Positions 63,535 through 64,000 of a DNA stretch of 64,000 bases are shown here, in pieces (the first letter of the stretch is position 1; every line of letters starts with the position of its first letter). The DNA lies in NCBI GenBank assembly GCA_019454045.1, contig SKCR01021359.1, positions 1-64,000 of the forward strand, read 5' to 3'. Below the pieces are notes generated by a model. The model made no database searches. It had not been told where the DNA came from and was given only the letters and a program-made list of their open reading frames with translations. The position numbers were made by a program, and so were the translations under genes. Source of the stretch: Zanthoxylum bungeanum. Its lineage: Eukaryota; Streptophyta; Magnoliopsida; Sapindales; Rutaceae.

Positions 63535-64000
63535 TCATGCATACATGCATTATGTTAACCCATGTATCTTAAAAGCCATCATAGATATCTGTTGGGTTAG
63601 GAAAGAAAGACTTGTCAAAAGGTGTTTAACAAACATAGATATCAGGAAAAGGAAACTGGGAAACAGAAAACCTTACGGCAATGATAGAGAGACAAGCGAA
63701 TGGTATTCAGTTGAAATGATTAAGAAAAGAAGAAGGCAATGGAAGCAGTACTGCCGGTGGAAGTTTAGATACAGTCCATGTGGATATTGGCAGAAGCAGA
63801 GTTATTGGAGCAAGAATAGGCCTCACAGAGACTTGAACAGTTGGCATTACTGGATGAGAATAGAATGAAGTCCTTGCATCATATGCAGTTATACCGGAAG
63901 AGATCGGCCCGAGCATTCAACAACATGTGAGTCCTACTAAGATCAGAGAGGGGGATCTAGTACTTAAGCTGTCAAAGCCGTCGACAACGGATCCGAGAGG
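63535..64000 (+). pseudogene. deleted Tat-like element: leader/gag start fused to integrase tail
   Basis: 63535-63700 matches, in plus orientation, the leader and gag start of the Tat-like element (around 29570-29670 and 40670-40760). From about 63740 the frame is the integrase C-terminus (EAVLPVEV, LALLDENRMKSLHHMQLY, then STTDPRG at the window end) with in-frame stops. Gag, protease, RT and the integrase core are missing between. It runs off the window. Confidence 0.75.

Overview
This 64 kb window is eudicot nuclear DNA. It is AT-rich, its genes have introns with GT-AG borders, and its repeats are plant Ty1/copia and Ty3/gypsy (Tat/Ogre-like and Athila-like) LTR retrotransposons, hAT-type MITEs and a tRNA-derived SINE. 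About three quarters of it is transposable element.

Two host genes look intact. A seven-exon prolyl 4-hydroxylase lies at 6137-8314 (+; 287 aa deduced). An eight-exon calcium-dependent protein kinase of the CPK29 type lies at 51297-55436 (-; 523 aa deduced, four EF hands). Around them are gene pieces: the last exon of a LYR-motif protein (3822-3961, +), a first-exon fragment of a transportin-1-like gene (4584-4734, -), the 3' half of a chloroplast RluD-type pseudouridine synthase broken by frameshifts and a MITE (9700-11058, -), and the promoter and first-exon start of a LOG-type cytokinin-activating gene (59504-59654, -). The series CPK29, pseudouridine synthase, LYR protein appears to match the Arabidopsis neighbours At1g76040-At1g76050-At1g76060 (gene numbers from memory), so the 11-49 kb interval is a retrotransposon nest that pushed apart once-adjacent genes.

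Layout: 1-3.1 kb, two copia pieces in opposite orientation; 3.8-11 kb, gene island with MITEs and a SINE; 11.3-12.6 kb, a decayed + strand copia; 12.6-18.9 kb, a copia assembly on the minus strand with pol and gag on either side of one 2.47 kb LTR; 18.9-47.0 kb, an Athila-like element (+). Inside the Athila left LTR sits a complete 13.7 kb Tat-like element (19765-33491, minus, TSD CTGGG). Inside its gag sits an 8.2 kb non-autonomous Tat relative with no gag-pol (36131-44344, TSD AATGC). Then come a truncated copia LTR (47.0-49.2 kb), CPK29, a 761 bp hAT MITE with a perfect 8 bp TSD, an LTR-like block (57.9-59.5 kb), the LOG fragment, a non-autonomous Athila relative with a 428-codon intact ORF (60.1-63.5 kb, minus), and the start of another deleted Tat element (63.5-64.0 kb, +).

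The most unusual material is the non-autonomous Tat relative. It keeps only the LTRs, primer-binding site, polypurine tract, a leader with three related repeats, and more than 2 kb of tandem arrays, while the autonomous-type relative with the same cis signals sits 2.6 kb away.
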